DNA of 64,000 nt from positions 124,001 through 188,000 of the forward strand of contig NZ_JOBH01000006.1 in assembly GCF_000717745.1 (NCBI RefSeq). Reading direction: 5' to 3'. This stretch comes from Streptomyces violens. Its GTDB lineage: Bacteria; Actinomycetota; Actinomycetes; Streptomycetales; Streptomycetaceae. A program made the translations under genes and the position numbers. Below the pieces are notes generated by a model that was given only the letters and a program-made list of their open reading frames with translations, searched no databases and was not told where the DNA came from. Below are positions 44,000 to 52,870 of the stretch, one piece after another. Position 1 is the first letter of the stretch. Each line of letters begins with the position of its first letter.

Positions 44000-44563
44000 A
44001 TGGGTGAGATGACGGGCGAGACGACGGGCGAGCAGGGGAGCCGGCGGACGGGCGGTCGCCGGGGAGCCGCGCGGGCCGGGCTCGGCCTCGCGGTGGGCGT
44101 CGGCGCCGCGCTGCTGCTGGCGGCGTGCGGGGGCGGTGGGGAAGCGGGCGGCGACGAGGCGAAGACGGGCTCCTCGGCCAAGCCCTCGGCGACGGTCCCG
44201 GCCGAGGGCGGGAAGCAGGACGCCGAGCTGGCCACCCGGACGACCGAGCTGGGCAAGGTGCTGACCGACGGCCGCGGCTACACGCTGTACACCTTCGACA
44301 AGGACACCGCGAAGACCTCGGCCTGCACCGGGAAGTGCGCCGCGCTCTGGCCGCCGGTGACCGGGACCCCGCAGGGCGGCGCCGGCCTCCCCGAGGACAC
44401 GGGCACGCTGAAGCGGCCCGACGGCGCCACCCAGGCCACGTACGACGGCCACGCGCTGTACCGCTTCGCCAAGGACACCGCCCCCGGCAAGACCGCCGGC
44501 GACGGCGTCAAGGGAGTGTGGCACGCCGTGGTGATCGCCCCGGCCACTGACGGTGCGTCATGA
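44000..44563 (+). CDS. Secreted-repeat lipoprotein (COG4315-type)
   Basis: 187 residues; ATG 44000 or 44009. The signal peptide ends in a lipobox, LGLAVGVGAALLLAAC, so it is a membrane lipoprotein. Two copies of the secreted-repeat fold follow: LTDGRGYTLYTFDKDTAKTSACTGKCAALWPP and ATYDGHALYRFAKDTAPGKTAGDGVKGVWHAV (positions about 95-187). These resemble heme- or iron-associated lipoprotein repeats. It overlaps the next gene by four bases, starting an envelope redox operon. Confidence 0.85.
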   Translation: MGEMTGETTGEQGSRRTGGRRGAARAGLGLAVGVGAALLLAACGGGGEAGGDEAKTGSSAKPSATVPAEGGKQDAELATRTTELGKVLTDGRGYTLYTFDKDTAKTSACTGKCAALWPPVTGTPQGGAGLPEDTGTLKRPDGATQATYDGHALYRFAKDTAPGKTAGDGVKGVWHAVVIAPATDGAS

Positions 44564-45681
44564 GCGAGGGCGCCACACCGCCGCCGGTGACACCGCACCG
44601 CCCGGAACTCAGCCGCCGGAGCGCCCTGCTAGGGCTCGCGGCGATCGGCGGCGTCGGCACGGCGGGCATCGGCGGACTCGCCTACGCCGGCGGCCGGTTC
44701 CCCGCCGACCGGCTGACACCGGCCCGGTTCGCGGACCGCTTCGAGCAGGTCTACGGGAAGCACGCCGGGTTCCGGCGCAACCACGCGAAGGGCGTGAGCG
44801 CCTCCGGGTACTTCACCGCCAACGGAGCGGGTGCGGCGGTGTCCAGGGCCACCGTGTTCGTGCCCGGGCGCACCCCCGTGACCGGCCGGTTCTCCCTGTC
44901 GGGCGGGCTGCCGGACGCGCCCGATGCCGCTCCCACCGTCCGAGGGCTCGGGCTGCTCTTCCCACTGCCGGACGGCGAGCAGTGGCGCACCGCGATGATC
45001 AACCTCCCGGTCTTCCTGGACCGCACTCCGCAGGGCTTCTATGCGCGGATGCTCGCGGCCCAACCACTGCCGGGAACGGGCAAGCCGGACCCGGAGAAGA
45101 TGGCCGCCTTTCTCGCCGAGCACCCCGAGACCGCCAAGGCGATGGCCGTCGTCAAGCGGCACCCGCCCACGTCCGGCTTCGACGACAGCACCTACAACGC
45201 CCTGAACGCCTTCCGCTGCACCAATGAAGCGGGCGACACCGTCCCCGTGCGCTGGGCGCTGAAGCCGGCCGGGCCGGTCCGCCCCGCCGATACCAACGCA
45301 CCGCCGCCGGGCCGCGACCACCTCTTCGACGCGCTGATCGCCAAGGTCGCGCAGAATCCCCTGCGTTGGCGCCTGCTGCTGACGGTCGGCAGACCTGGCG
45401 ACCCCACGGACGACGCCACCGCGCCGTGGCCCGGCGACCGCCGCACGATCGACGCCGGGACGCTGACGATCGACTCCGTACAGACCGAGGCGGCCGGCAA
45501 CGCCCGGGACGTCAACTTCGATCCGCTGATCCTCCCGGACGGGATAGCGGCGTCGGACGACCCGCTGCTCAGCGCCCGTTCGGCGGTCTACTCCCAGTCG
45601 TTCACCCGCAGAGCGGGCGAGCCGAAGACATCGAGCCCGGTCGATGTGGCAAAGGCGCAGCAGACACAGAAGGGGCAGTGA
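44560..45681 (+). CDS. Catalase-family peroxidase, exported
   Basis: 373 residues. A twin-arginine-like signal LSRRSALLGLAAIGGVG opens the protein. The catalase core has FADRFEQVYGKHAGFRRNHAKGVSASGYF (N-terminal His region replaced by a short form), TVRGLGLLFPLPDGEQWRTAMINLPVFLDRTP and the Tyr-containing end. It is the short SrpA-like class that acts as a peroxidase more than a catalase. The next gene encodes a cytochrome b561, its usual electron partner. Confidence 0.85.
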   Translation: MSEGATPPPVTPHRPELSRRSALLGLAAIGGVGTAGIGGLAYAGGRFPADRLTPARFADRFEQVYGKHAGFRRNHAKGVSASGYFTANGAGAAVSRATVFVPGRTPVTGRFSLSGGLPDAPDAAPTVRGLGLLFPLPDGEQWRTAMINLPVFLDRTPQGFYARMLAAQPLPGTGKPDPEKMAAFLAEHPETAKAMAVVKRHPPTSGFDDSTYNALNAFRCTNEAGDTVPVRWALKPAGPVRPADTNAPPPGRDHLFDALIAKVAQNPLRWRLLLTVGRPGDPTDDATAPWPGDRRTIDAGTLTIDSVQTEAAGNARDVNFDPLILPDGIAASDDPLLSARSAVYSQSFTRRAGEPKTSSPVDVAKAQQTQKGQ

Positions 45682-46226
45682 TGAGCGGAACGGAGAAGTT
45701 CGGCGTCCTCGCCCGCGTACTGCACTGGGGGATGGCGGTGATGGTCGTCGCCATGCTGTTCATCGGCGCCGCCATGGTGGCCTCCCCGACCGCCTACGAC
45801 GCGCTGCAGGACGTCCACCGGCCACTCGGGATGCTGATCCTCGTCTTCACCGTGGTGCGGTTCGTGAACCGGCTCCGGCACCGGCCGCCGACCCTCCCGC
45901 CGGCCATGGGCCGGTGGGAACGCGTGGCGGCGAAGGGCTCGGAGTATCTGCTCTACGCCCTGATGTTCACGCTGCCGCTGATCGGCTGGGGCATGCTGTC
46001 GGCGGCCGGGTACCCCATTGTGCTGTACGGGCCGCTGCGCCTGCCGGGCCTCCTGCCGTCCGACCCGGCCCTGTACGCGATGCTGCGGCAGGCGCACACG
46101 GTACTGGCGTACCTGCTCTTCGCGGCCTTCCTGACGCACGCGTGCGCGGTGCTGTTCCACACCCTCGTGCTGCGTGACCGGCTGCTCGGCCGTATGGGAT
46201 TCAGGATGACGTTCAGGCGAGGGTGA
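45681..46226 (+). CDS. Cytochrome b561
   Basis: 181 residues, four membrane helices. Heme-binding histidines lie in ARVLHWGMA, QDVHRPLGML, QAHTVLAYL and LTHACAVLFH. It is coupled to the catalase-family gene (ATGA) and would pass electrons from the quinone pool to it. The 3' end overlaps the convergent P450 gene by 14 bases. Confidence 0.88.
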   Translation: MSGTEKFGVLARVLHWGMAVMVVAMLFIGAAMVASPTAYDALQDVHRPLGMLILVFTVVRFVNRLRHRPPTLPPAMGRWERVAAKGSEYLLYALMFTLPLIGWGMLSAAGYPIVLYGPLRLPGLLPSDPALYAMLRQAHTVLAYLLFAAFLTHACAVLFHTLVLRDRLLGRMGFRMTFRRG

Positions 46227-47493
46227 CCTCGACCGGCAGCTTCTTGATGCCGTTGACGAAGTTGGAGCGGACACGGGGGACTTCGCCGGTGACGCGGATG
46301 TCGGCGATCCGCGGGATCAGCTCCTCGAACATGATGCGCATCTCGGTGCGGGCGAGGAGGTTGCCCAAGCATAGGTGCGGGCTGCCCTTGCCGAAGGTGA
46401 CGTGGTCGTTGTTCTCGCGGGCCACGTCGAAGTCGTAGGGGTTGCCGAAGACCTGCTCGTCGCGGTTGCCGGAGGCGTACCACATGACGACCTTGTCGCC
46501 TTCCTTGATGCGCTTGCCGCCGAGCTCGACGTCGCGGGTGGCGGTGCGGCGGAAGTGGTACACGGGCGAGGCCCAGCGCAGGAACTCCTCGACCGCCGTG
46601 GGGATGAGCGAGGGGTCCTTGCGCAGCCGGTCGAGCTGGTCCGGGTTGTTGATCAGCGCGAGCATCGCGTGCGTGATGGAGTGCCGGGTGGTCTCGTTGC
46701 CCGCGACGACGAGCAGCAGGAAGTAGTTGTCGAAGTCCTGGGCGGAGAGCGGGACGCCGTCCCGCGGGGTCTGGTTGACCAGCCGGGAGACCAGGTCGGT
46801 GCCGTCGCCGCCGCGCCGCTGCCGGGCCAGCTCGCGCCCGTACTCGAAGACCTCCAGGGAGGCGGGGGAGCGGAACGGCAGATCGCGGTACTGCTCGCTC
46901 TCCTCGCTCTCCAGCAGCACATCGGCGTAGTCGGGGTCGGTGTGGCCGATGATGCGGTTGCCCCAGTCGATGAGCTGCTGGTTGTCCTCCGGCGGCACGT
47001 CCAGCAGCCGGGCGAGGACGTTGATGGGGAAGTCGGCGGAGACCTCGCGCACGAAGTCGAAGCTGCGCTTGGTGAGCGCGGCGTCCAGCGTCTTCGCGGT
47101 CAGCCCGCGCAGGAAGTCGGCGTACTGGTTGATGACGCTCGCGCCGAACTGGCGCTGCAGCAGGCTGCGCATCGCGCGGTGCCGGACGCCGTCCAGCTCC
47201 AGCATCGAGGCGCGCCTCTTGATCTGGTCCTCGTCGACCTCTTCGAGATTGACGAACTTGGTCGAGGTGAAGGTCTCCGCGTCCCGGTCGACGCGGGCGA
47301 TGTCCGCGTGCCGGGTGACCGACCAGAAGCCGGAGTTGGGCGCCTCCTCCGGCTGCCAGTGGACCGGGTCGTGGTGGCGCAGGGTGTGGAACATCCGCCA
47401 CGGGGTGATGCCGTCGGTGAAGTTGTCCAGGTCGGCGAGGTTCACCTCGTCCAGGGGGAGCGGCTCGTGGACGTCGGGCAGGGTGCTGGTCAT
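46213..47493 (-). CDS. Cytochrome P450
   Basis: 426 residues. The I-helix oxygen motif is AGNETTRHS (about 253), the ExxR pair is in VEEFLRWASPVYHFRR, and the heme-thiolate loop is FGKGSPHLCLG near residue 375. It needs a ferredoxin and reductase, and both are encoded on the divergent strand 1.6 kb away. The start lies 46 bases after the stop of the glutamine-synthetase-like gene, so the two share a transcript. It is of the CYP105/CYP125-like bacterial class; substrate unknown. Confidence 0.9.
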   Translation of the reverse strand: MTSTLPDVHEPLPLDEVNLADLDNFTDGITPWRMFHTLRHHDPVHWQPEEAPNSGFWSVTRHADIARVDRDAETFTSTKFVNLEEVDEDQIKRRASMLELDGVRHRAMRSLLQRQFGASVINQYADFLRGLTAKTLDAALTKRSFDFVREVSADFPINVLARLLDVPPEDNQQLIDWGNRIIGHTDPDYADVLLESEESEQYRDLPFRSPASLEVFEYGRELARQRRGGDGTDLVSRLVNQTPRDGVPLSAQDFDNYFLLLVVAGNETTRHSITHAMLALINNPDQLDRLRKDPSLIPTAVEEFLRWASPVYHFRRTATRDVELGGKRIKEGDKVVMWYASGNRDEQVFGNPYDFDVARENNDHVTFGKGSPHLCLGNLLARTEMRIMFEELIPRIADIRVTGEVPRVRSNFVNGIKKLPVEVTLA

Positions 47494-47539
47494 CGGTGGC
47501 TCCTTGCGGGTGCGGTGCGGGTGCGGGTGGGCGCGTGGG

Positions 47540-48895
47540 TCAGAGGTGGTACGCGTACTCGGTGAACTCCCAGTCCGTGACGTACTGCTGGAAGCGGGCG
47601 ACCTCGTCGCGTTTGTAGGCGAGGAAGGCCGCGGCGAAACCCTTGCCGAGGACCGCGGTGAGCGCGGTGTCGGCCTCGAAGGCGTCGAGCGCCGCGGGCA
47701 GTGTCATCGGCAGGGTCGCGGCCTTGGTGGTGTCGTAGCCGTAGCCCTCCAGGGGCGCGGGTGGCTCTTGGCCGGCGCGCACGCCGAGCAGCGCGGCCGC
47801 GAGGGTGCCCGCGAGCAGGAGGTACGGGTTGGCGCTGGCGTCGGCGAGACGCAGTTCGAAGCGGGCGCCCGCCCCGCGCTCGGGCGGGATGCGGACCATG
47901 GCGCTGCGGTTGTCCAGGCCCCAGTCGATCAGCCAGGGGGCGAGGGTGTCGGGCCCGAACCGCTTGTAGGAGTTGACCGTGGGGTTGAGGAGTGCGGTCA
48001 GCGCGGGGGCGTGGGCGAGGACGCCGGCGATCGCGTGCCGGGCCGTTGCGGAGAGCCCGTGTGGCGCGCCGGGGTCGTCGAAGGTGTTGCGGCCTTCGCC
48101 GTCCAGGCAGGAGACATGGGCGTGGAAGCCCGAACCGCCCTCGTCGCTGAAGGGCTTGGCCATGAAGGTGGCCAAGCGGCCTTCGGTGCGGGCGAGTTCC
48201 TTGACGGCGGCCTTGAAGCGGAAGGCCCGGTCGGCGGCGTCGAGCGCGGGGGAGTGGGTCAGATTGATCTCGAACTGGCCCGGGCTGAACTCGTGGTTGC
48301 CCATGCTGGCGCCGACGCCGAGGTCGCGCAACTGCCGCAAAGTGCGCAGCAGATGGCCGTCCGGGTCGCCGCGGCGGCCCGCGGTGTAGACATTGCCGGG
48401 GGCCTCGCCGTACCGCTTCCAGCCCGAGGGCGAGCCGGGGTCCGGGTCGCACAGGAAGTACTCCAGCTCGGGGCCGACCACCGGGGCCAGCCCCTCCTCG
48501 GTGCACTGGGCGAGCACGTGGCGGAGCAGGTCGCGGGGGGATTCCGGGGCGGGCGAGCCGGTGGCGGGGTCGAGTACGTCGCCGAGGCACCAGGCGACGC
48601 CCGGCTCCCAGGGCAGTGGGGTCAGCGTGGACAGGTCCGGGCGGACGGCGATGTCGGGCAGGCCGGCGTCCAGGCCGCCCGCGACCTCGACGACATCGCC
48701 CTGCGGGCTGGTGTGGTAGACGGCCCGGCAGAAGGCGAGGCCGTGGTCGCAGGCCGAGGGCAGGTGTTCCAACAGGACGTCGCGGGCGCGGTCGGTGCCG
48801 ATGAGATCGGGATAGGCGACGCGGATGACGTCGATGCCGTCGGCGGCGAGTCGGTCCATGTGCTGTTGGATCGCGGGGAAATCGGGAGCGCTCAC
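47540..48895 (-). CDS. Glutamine-synthetase-like gamma-glutamyl amine ligase
   Basis: 451 residues from GTG 48895 (GAGGAG upstream). Metal and ATP motifs: VVGPELEYFL, MGNHEFSPGQFEIN, GSGFHAHVSC and the Arg-rich PPERGAGARFELRLADASANPYL. It lacks the Tyr-adenylylation segment and is closest to PuuA/GlnA4-type ligases, which glutamylate amines rather than ammonia. With the P450 on the same transcript and an aromatic ring-cleavage set opposite, the likely job is to glutamylate an amine substrate before or during oxidation. Confidence 0.82.
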   Translation of the reverse strand: MSAPDFPAIQQHMDRLAADGIDVIRVAYPDLIGTDRARDVLLEHLPSACDHGLAFCRAVYHTSPQGDVVEVAGGLDAGLPDIAVRPDLSTLTPLPWEPGVAWCLGDVLDPATGSPAPESPRDLLRHVLAQCTEEGLAPVVGPELEYFLCDPDPGSPSGWKRYGEAPGNVYTAGRRGDPDGHLLRTLRQLRDLGVGASMGNHEFSPGQFEINLTHSPALDAADRAFRFKAAVKELARTEGRLATFMAKPFSDEGGSGFHAHVSCLDGEGRNTFDDPGAPHGLSATARHAIAGVLAHAPALTALLNPTVNSYKRFGPDTLAPWLIDWGLDNRSAMVRIPPERGAGARFELRLADASANPYLLLAGTLAAALLGVRAGQEPPAPLEGYGYDTTKAATLPMTLPAALDAFEADTALTAVLGKGFAAAFLAYKRDEVARFQQYVTDWEFTEYAYHL

Positions 48896-48969
48896 CAGTG
48901 TCTCCTCGGAGGGGCGGGAACGGTGGCGGGGAAGGACCGGGGCCGCGCTGAGTGAGGCCCTGCCAGTCA

Positions 48970-48983
48970 TTTGACGCCAAACG
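48970..48983. promoter_or_regulatory. Operator-like repeat 1 of the catabolic island
   Basis: TTTGACGCCAAACG, with inner dyad TTTG-N4-CAAA. It differs in one base from repeat 2, 107 bases away. It lies about 75 bases before the GTG of the glutamine-synthetase-like gene. Confidence 0.6.
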
Positions 48984-49076
48984 GTAGGGAACGTCTGCGG
49001 GCCCCGCAAGAGGCGGGCGGCAAAAATTTATCCATGCGGATAGGTGTTGACCAGGAGCCGCGGCCTTCCTATGTTG

Positions 49077-49090
49077 TTTGATGCCAAACG
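49077..49090. promoter_or_regulatory. Operator-like repeat 2 of the catabolic island
   Basis: TTTGATGCCAAACG, 13 of 14 bases identical to repeat 1 and in the same orientation. It lies 41 bases before the ferredoxin start, so each divergent operon has one copy. The TetR regulator at 54.7 kb is the natural candidate to bind it. Confidence 0.6.
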
Positions 49091-49131
49091 ACTTATCGGT
49101 TCACCACTGTTCCACCACCAGGAGGCCGGCC

Positions 49132-49320
49132 ATGAAGGTCGTCGTCGACATGAACAAGTGCCAGGACCACGGCCAGTGCGTCTTCGCAGCCCCCGACGTC
49201 TTCCACCTCGACGCGGACGGGCACCTCGGCTACGTCAGCGACCCCGACGACGCACTGCGCGAGGACGTCGAGGAAGCCGCCGACGTCTGCCCGCTGCAGG
49301 CCATCCGGATCGAGGACTGA
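49132..49320 (+). CDS. Ferredoxin of the P450 type
   Basis: 62 residues from ATG 49132 with AGGAGG six bases upstream. Cysteines C10, C16 (CQDHGQC) and C54 (ADVCPLQAI) give the three-ligand pattern of [3Fe-4S] or incomplete [4Fe-4S] ferredoxins that serve actinobacterial P450s. It is the first gene of the long plus-strand operon and pairs with the reductase that follows. Confidence 0.9.
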   Translation: MKVVVDMNKCQDHGQCVFAAPDVFHLDADGHLGYVSDPDDALREDVEEAADVCPLQAIRIED

Positions 49321-49323
49321 CCG

Positions 49324-50553
49324 ATGGCCGCCCGCATCGTGGTGGCCGGCGCCGCCATGGCCGGCCTGCGCGCCGCCGAGCAGCTGCGCGCCGCCGGCTT
49401 CACCGGCCCGCTCACCCTGATCGGCGACGAGCCGCACATGCCGTACAACCGCCCGCCGCTCTCCAAGGAAGTCCTCGCGGGCAAAGCCCCCTTCGACTCC
49501 CTCGCTTTCCGGCCCCGCGCCAGCGTCGCCGACGTGGCATGGCGCCTCGGCACTCGGATCACCGCCGCCCGGCTCGCCGAGCGGACCGTGGAGCTGGCGG
49601 ACGGCGAGCAACTGGCCTTCGACGGCCTGGTGATCGCCACCGGCACGCGGCCCCGGCGGCTGCGCTGCCCCGGCCCTGCCACCGGCCGGCACACCGTCCG
49701 CACCCTCGCCGACGCCCAGGGCCTGCGCGCCGCGCTGACCCGGCCCGGCGCCCGGGTCGTCGTGGTCGGCGCCGGCTTCATCGGCTGCGAGGTCGCCGCC
49801 ACCGCCGTCGGCCTCGGCGCCGCCGAGGTCACCGTCGTCGACCCCGAACCCCTGCCGATGCTGCGCCCCCTCGGCGAACTGCCCGCCCGACTGCTGCTCC
49901 GCCGGCACGAGGAACGCGGCGTACGCTTCGCGCTCGGTACCGGCGTCACCGCATTCGAGGGCGACGAGCACGTCACCGGCGTCGTACTCGGGGACGGCAG
50001 GGTGCTCCCCGCCGACGTCGTGGTCGAGGCGGTCGGCTCGGTGGCCAACACCGAATGGCTGGCCGGCAACGGCCTGGACCTGACCGACGGCGTACGCACC
50101 GACGCACTGCTCCGGGCCGGCGACCTGCCGTACGCGGTCGCCGTAGGAGACGTCGCCCGCTTCCCCAACGCCCGCTACGACAACGTCCCGCGCCGCGTCG
50201 AGCACTGGTCGATCCCCGGCGACACCGCCAAGCGCGCGGCCAGGACCCTCGCCGCCCACCTCGCCGGTGCCGAGCCCGACCCCGCCCCCTTCGCGCCGCT
50301 CCCCACCTTCTGGAGCGACCAGCACGACTTCCGGCTGCAGTCCTTCGGCGCCCCGTCCCTCGGCCTGGACGACATCCGCGTCCTGGCCGGCGACCCGGAC
50401 GGCGACCCCACCGGTGACGTCGTCGTGGGCTACCACGCCGACGGTCGGCTGGTCGGCGTCCTCGCCCTCGGCGGCCCGGCCGCCGCCTCCGGAGCCGCCC
50501 GATACCGCGCCGAACTGCTCCAGCAGCCGGCCCCCAGCACCCAGCACGCCTGA
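49324..50553 (+). CDS. FAD-dependent ferredoxin reductase
   Basis: 409 residues. The N-terminal FAD loop IVVAGAAMAGLRAAEQLRAAG and the second NAD(P) loop RVVVVGAGFIGCEVAATAVGLG are clear, and VAVGDVARFPN with HWSIPGDTAKRAA is typical of P450 redox-chain reductases. It starts three bases after the ferredoxin stop. It should carry electrons from NAD(P)H to the ferredoxin and P450. Confidence 0.9.
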   Translation: MAARIVVAGAAMAGLRAAEQLRAAGFTGPLTLIGDEPHMPYNRPPLSKEVLAGKAPFDSLAFRPRASVADVAWRLGTRITAARLAERTVELADGEQLAFDGLVIATGTRPRRLRCPGPATGRHTVRTLADAQGLRAALTRPGARVVVVGAGFIGCEVAATAVGLGAAEVTVVDPEPLPMLRPLGELPARLLLRRHEERGVRFALGTGVTAFEGDEHVTGVVLGDGRVLPADVVVEAVGSVANTEWLAGNGLDLTDGVRTDALLRAGDLPYAVAVGDVARFPNARYDNVPRRVEHWSIPGDTAKRAARTLAAHLAGAEPDPAPFAPLPTFWSDQHDFRLQSFGAPSLGLDDIRVLAGDPDGDPTGDVVVGYHADGRLVGVLALGGPAAASGAARYRAELLQQPAPSTQHA

Positions 50554-50568
50554 AGGAGCCCGACCACC

Positions 50569-51375
50569 ATGGCCAGCGTCCGCGGTTACTTCCACCCCAA
50601 GACGGCGACCGGTTCCGCCTCGCTCATCCCCTCGCCCCCCTGGCACTACTCCGGCGACCTCCTCACCGTCGAGTACCGCACCGACCCCGCGCGCGTCCGC
50701 GAGCTGCTGCCCGAACCGCTCGGACTCGCCGAGGAGGACCCCGGCGCCGTCGCCCTCATCTGGGCCGACTGGCAGTCCTGCGCCGCCTCGGGGGAAGAAC
50801 TGCTCGATCCCGTACGCGCCCAGTACAAGGAAGCCTTCGCGGTCGTCCGCTGCTCCTACAAGGGCCGTACGTACTCCCGTTGCGTGTACATCTGGGTCGA
50901 CAAGGACTTTGCGATCGCCCGCGGGCTGCACCAGGGCTACCCGAAGAAGCTCGGCTCGATCCACCAGACCCGTCCGCACCCCTACGGCCCGGCGCCGCGC
51001 ATCGAAGCGGGCGCCCGCTTCGGCGCCACGCTCGCCGCAGCGGACCGGCGCCTCGCGCAGGCCGTCGTGACGCTGCGCGAGGAGTCGGAGAGCAACGGCT
51101 TCGTCAACGGCCACCCGATGGCCCACCACCGCTGGCTCCCGGCCATCGAGCCCGGCAAGGGCCTCGCCCTGGACGAGCTGATCGAGAGCGGCGCCGCGTC
51201 GTTCGAGGCCGGCCCCGCCTGGCGCGGCGACGCCGAACTGGAGCTGTTCGAGGCGCCCACCGAGGAGCTGGCCCGGCTGGAGATCCGCGAGCCGATCGCC
51301 GCGTACTACCGCCAGGTCGGCGTCGTCTGGAACGGCGGCACGCTCCTGGAGTCCGGCACCTCCGCCGCCGAGTAA
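50569..51375 (+). CDS. Acetoacetate-decarboxylase-fold protein
   Basis: 268 residues. The ADC fold is marked by PPWHYSGDLLTVEYRTDP, QYKEAFAVVRCSYKG and GLHQGYPKKLGSI; in true decarboxylases the Schiff-base lysine lies in the last of these. It could decarboxylate or isomerise a ring-cleavage product. Position between the redox chain and the ring-cleavage genes supports a step in the same pathway. Confidence 0.8.
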   Translation: MASVRGYFHPKTATGSASLIPSPPWHYSGDLLTVEYRTDPARVRELLPEPLGLAEEDPGAVALIWADWQSCAASGEELLDPVRAQYKEAFAVVRCSYKGRTYSRCVYIWVDKDFAIARGLHQGYPKKLGSIHQTRPHPYGPAPRIEAGARFGATLAAADRRLAQAVVTLREESESNGFVNGHPMAHHRWLPAIEPGKGLALDELIESGAASFEAGPAWRGDAELELFEAPTEELARLEIREPIAAYYRQVGVVWNGGTLLESGTSAAE

Positions 51376-51406
51376 TGCACTACAACCACCCTTCGGGAGA
51401 CCGGAC

Positions 51407-52870
51407 ATGACCGCACACCGCACCACCGTCGCCGGCGTCGCCGTCGACACCCGGCACTGGATCGGCGGCACCCGCGTCGCCTCCGCCGCCACCTTCACCG
51501 ATGTCTCGCCGGTCGACGGCGCGGCCCTGGGCGAGATCGCCCGCGGCACCGCGACGGAGGCCGAAGTGGCCGTCGCCGCCGCGAAGGAGGCGTTCCCCGG
51601 CTGGGCCGCCACCCCGCGCGCCGAACGCGCCCGCATCCTGCACGCCATCGCCGACGGCGTCGAGAAGCGCATCGAGGACCTGGCGATCGTCGAGACCACC
51701 GACAACGGCGCGCTGCTGCGCTCGCACCGCCGCGGCGTGATGCCCCGCGTCGCCCACAACTTCCGCTTCTTCGCCGACTGGCTCCTGAAGCTGGAGCACG
51801 AAGACTTCGAGACTCGCGGCCACACCAACCACGTCTCCTGGGACCCGGCGGGCCCCTGCGTACTGATCACGCCGTGGAACGCGCCGCTGATGCTCGCGAG
51901 CTGGAAGATCGCCCCGGCGCTCGCCGCCGGCAACACGGTGATCCTCAAGCCCGCCGAGTGGACCCCGCTCACCGCCTCCCTCCTCGCCGACATCGCGCAC
52001 GAAGCGGGCCTGCCCGCCGGCGTTTTCAACGTTGTCCAGGGTTACGGTGCCGAGGCGGGCAGCGCCCTGGTCTCCCACCCCGACGTGCGCCGCATCAGCT
52101 TCACCGGTTCGGTCCCCACCGCGAAGACCATCGCGGCCGCCGCTGCCGCCCACCTCGTACCGGCCAGTTTCGAGCTTGGCGGCAAGTCCCCGCTGCTGGT
52201 CTTCGCCGACGCCGAGCTGGACCTCGCCGTCGACCTGGCGGTGGAGCAGTACGACAACGCCGGGCAGGTCTGCCTGGCCGCGACCCGCCTCCTCGTCGAG
52301 TCCTCGGTGGCCGAGGAGTTCACCCGCCGCTTTGTCGCGAAGGCCGCCGGGCTGCGGCAGGGCGATCCGCGCGACGAGGCCACCGACATCGGGCCCAACA
52401 TCCACCCCCGCCAGCTGGAGAAGATCGACGGCTTCGTGCAGCGGGCGCTCGCCGCCGGGGCGCGTGCGGTGATCGGCGGACACCGCAAGGACGGTCAGTA
52501 CTACGCGCCCACCCTCCTCACCGACGTCGCCCAGGACTCCGAGATCGTCCAGGAGGAGGTCTTCGGCCCGGTCCTCACCCTGCAGACCTTCGAGACCGAG
52601 GAGGAAGCGGTCCGGCTCGCCAACGACACCCGCTTCGGCCTCGCCGCGACCGTCGCCACCGGCGACCAGGAGCGTGCCGAGCGCGTCACCGGACAGTTGG
52701 TCGCCGGCACCGTCTGGGTCAACTGCTTCTTCGTCCGCGACCTCCAGGCCCCCTTCGGCGGCTCCCGCGAGTCCGGCGTCGGCCGCGAGGGCGGCACCTG
52801 GAGCTTCGACTTCTACTGCGACCTCAAGAACACCGTCACCTCGCCGAAGGGCTGGCGCGACCATGGGTGA
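51407..52870 (+). CDS. Aldehyde dehydrogenase (HpaE-like)
   Basis: 487 residues. The catalytic Glu is in FELGGKSPLLVF and the catalytic Cys in DNAGQVCLAATR; ITPWNAPLMLASWKIAPALAAGN and SFTGSVPTAKTI bind NAD. This fits 5-carboxymethyl-2-hydroxymuconate semialdehyde dehydrogenase, the step after extradiol cleavage by the next gene. It overlaps that gene by eight bases. Confidence 0.85.
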   Translation: MTAHRTTVAGVAVDTRHWIGGTRVASAATFTDVSPVDGAALGEIARGTATEAEVAVAAAKEAFPGWAATPRAERARILHAIADGVEKRIEDLAIVETTDNGALLRSHRRGVMPRVAHNFRFFADWLLKLEHEDFETRGHTNHVSWDPAGPCVLITPWNAPLMLASWKIAPALAAGNTVILKPAEWTPLTASLLADIAHEAGLPAGVFNVVQGYGAEAGSALVSHPDVRRISFTGSVPTAKTIAAAAAAHLVPASFELGGKSPLLVFADAELDLAVDLAVEQYDNAGQVCLAATRLLVESSVAEEFTRRFVAKAAGLRQGDPRDEATDIGPNIHPRQLEKIDGFVQRALAAGARAVIGGHRKDGQYYAPTLLTDVAQDSEIVQEEVFGPVLTLQTFETEEEAVRLANDTRFGLAATVATGDQERAERVTGQLVAGTVWVNCFFVRDLQAPFGGSRESGVGREGGTWSFDFYCDLKNTVTSPKGWRDHG

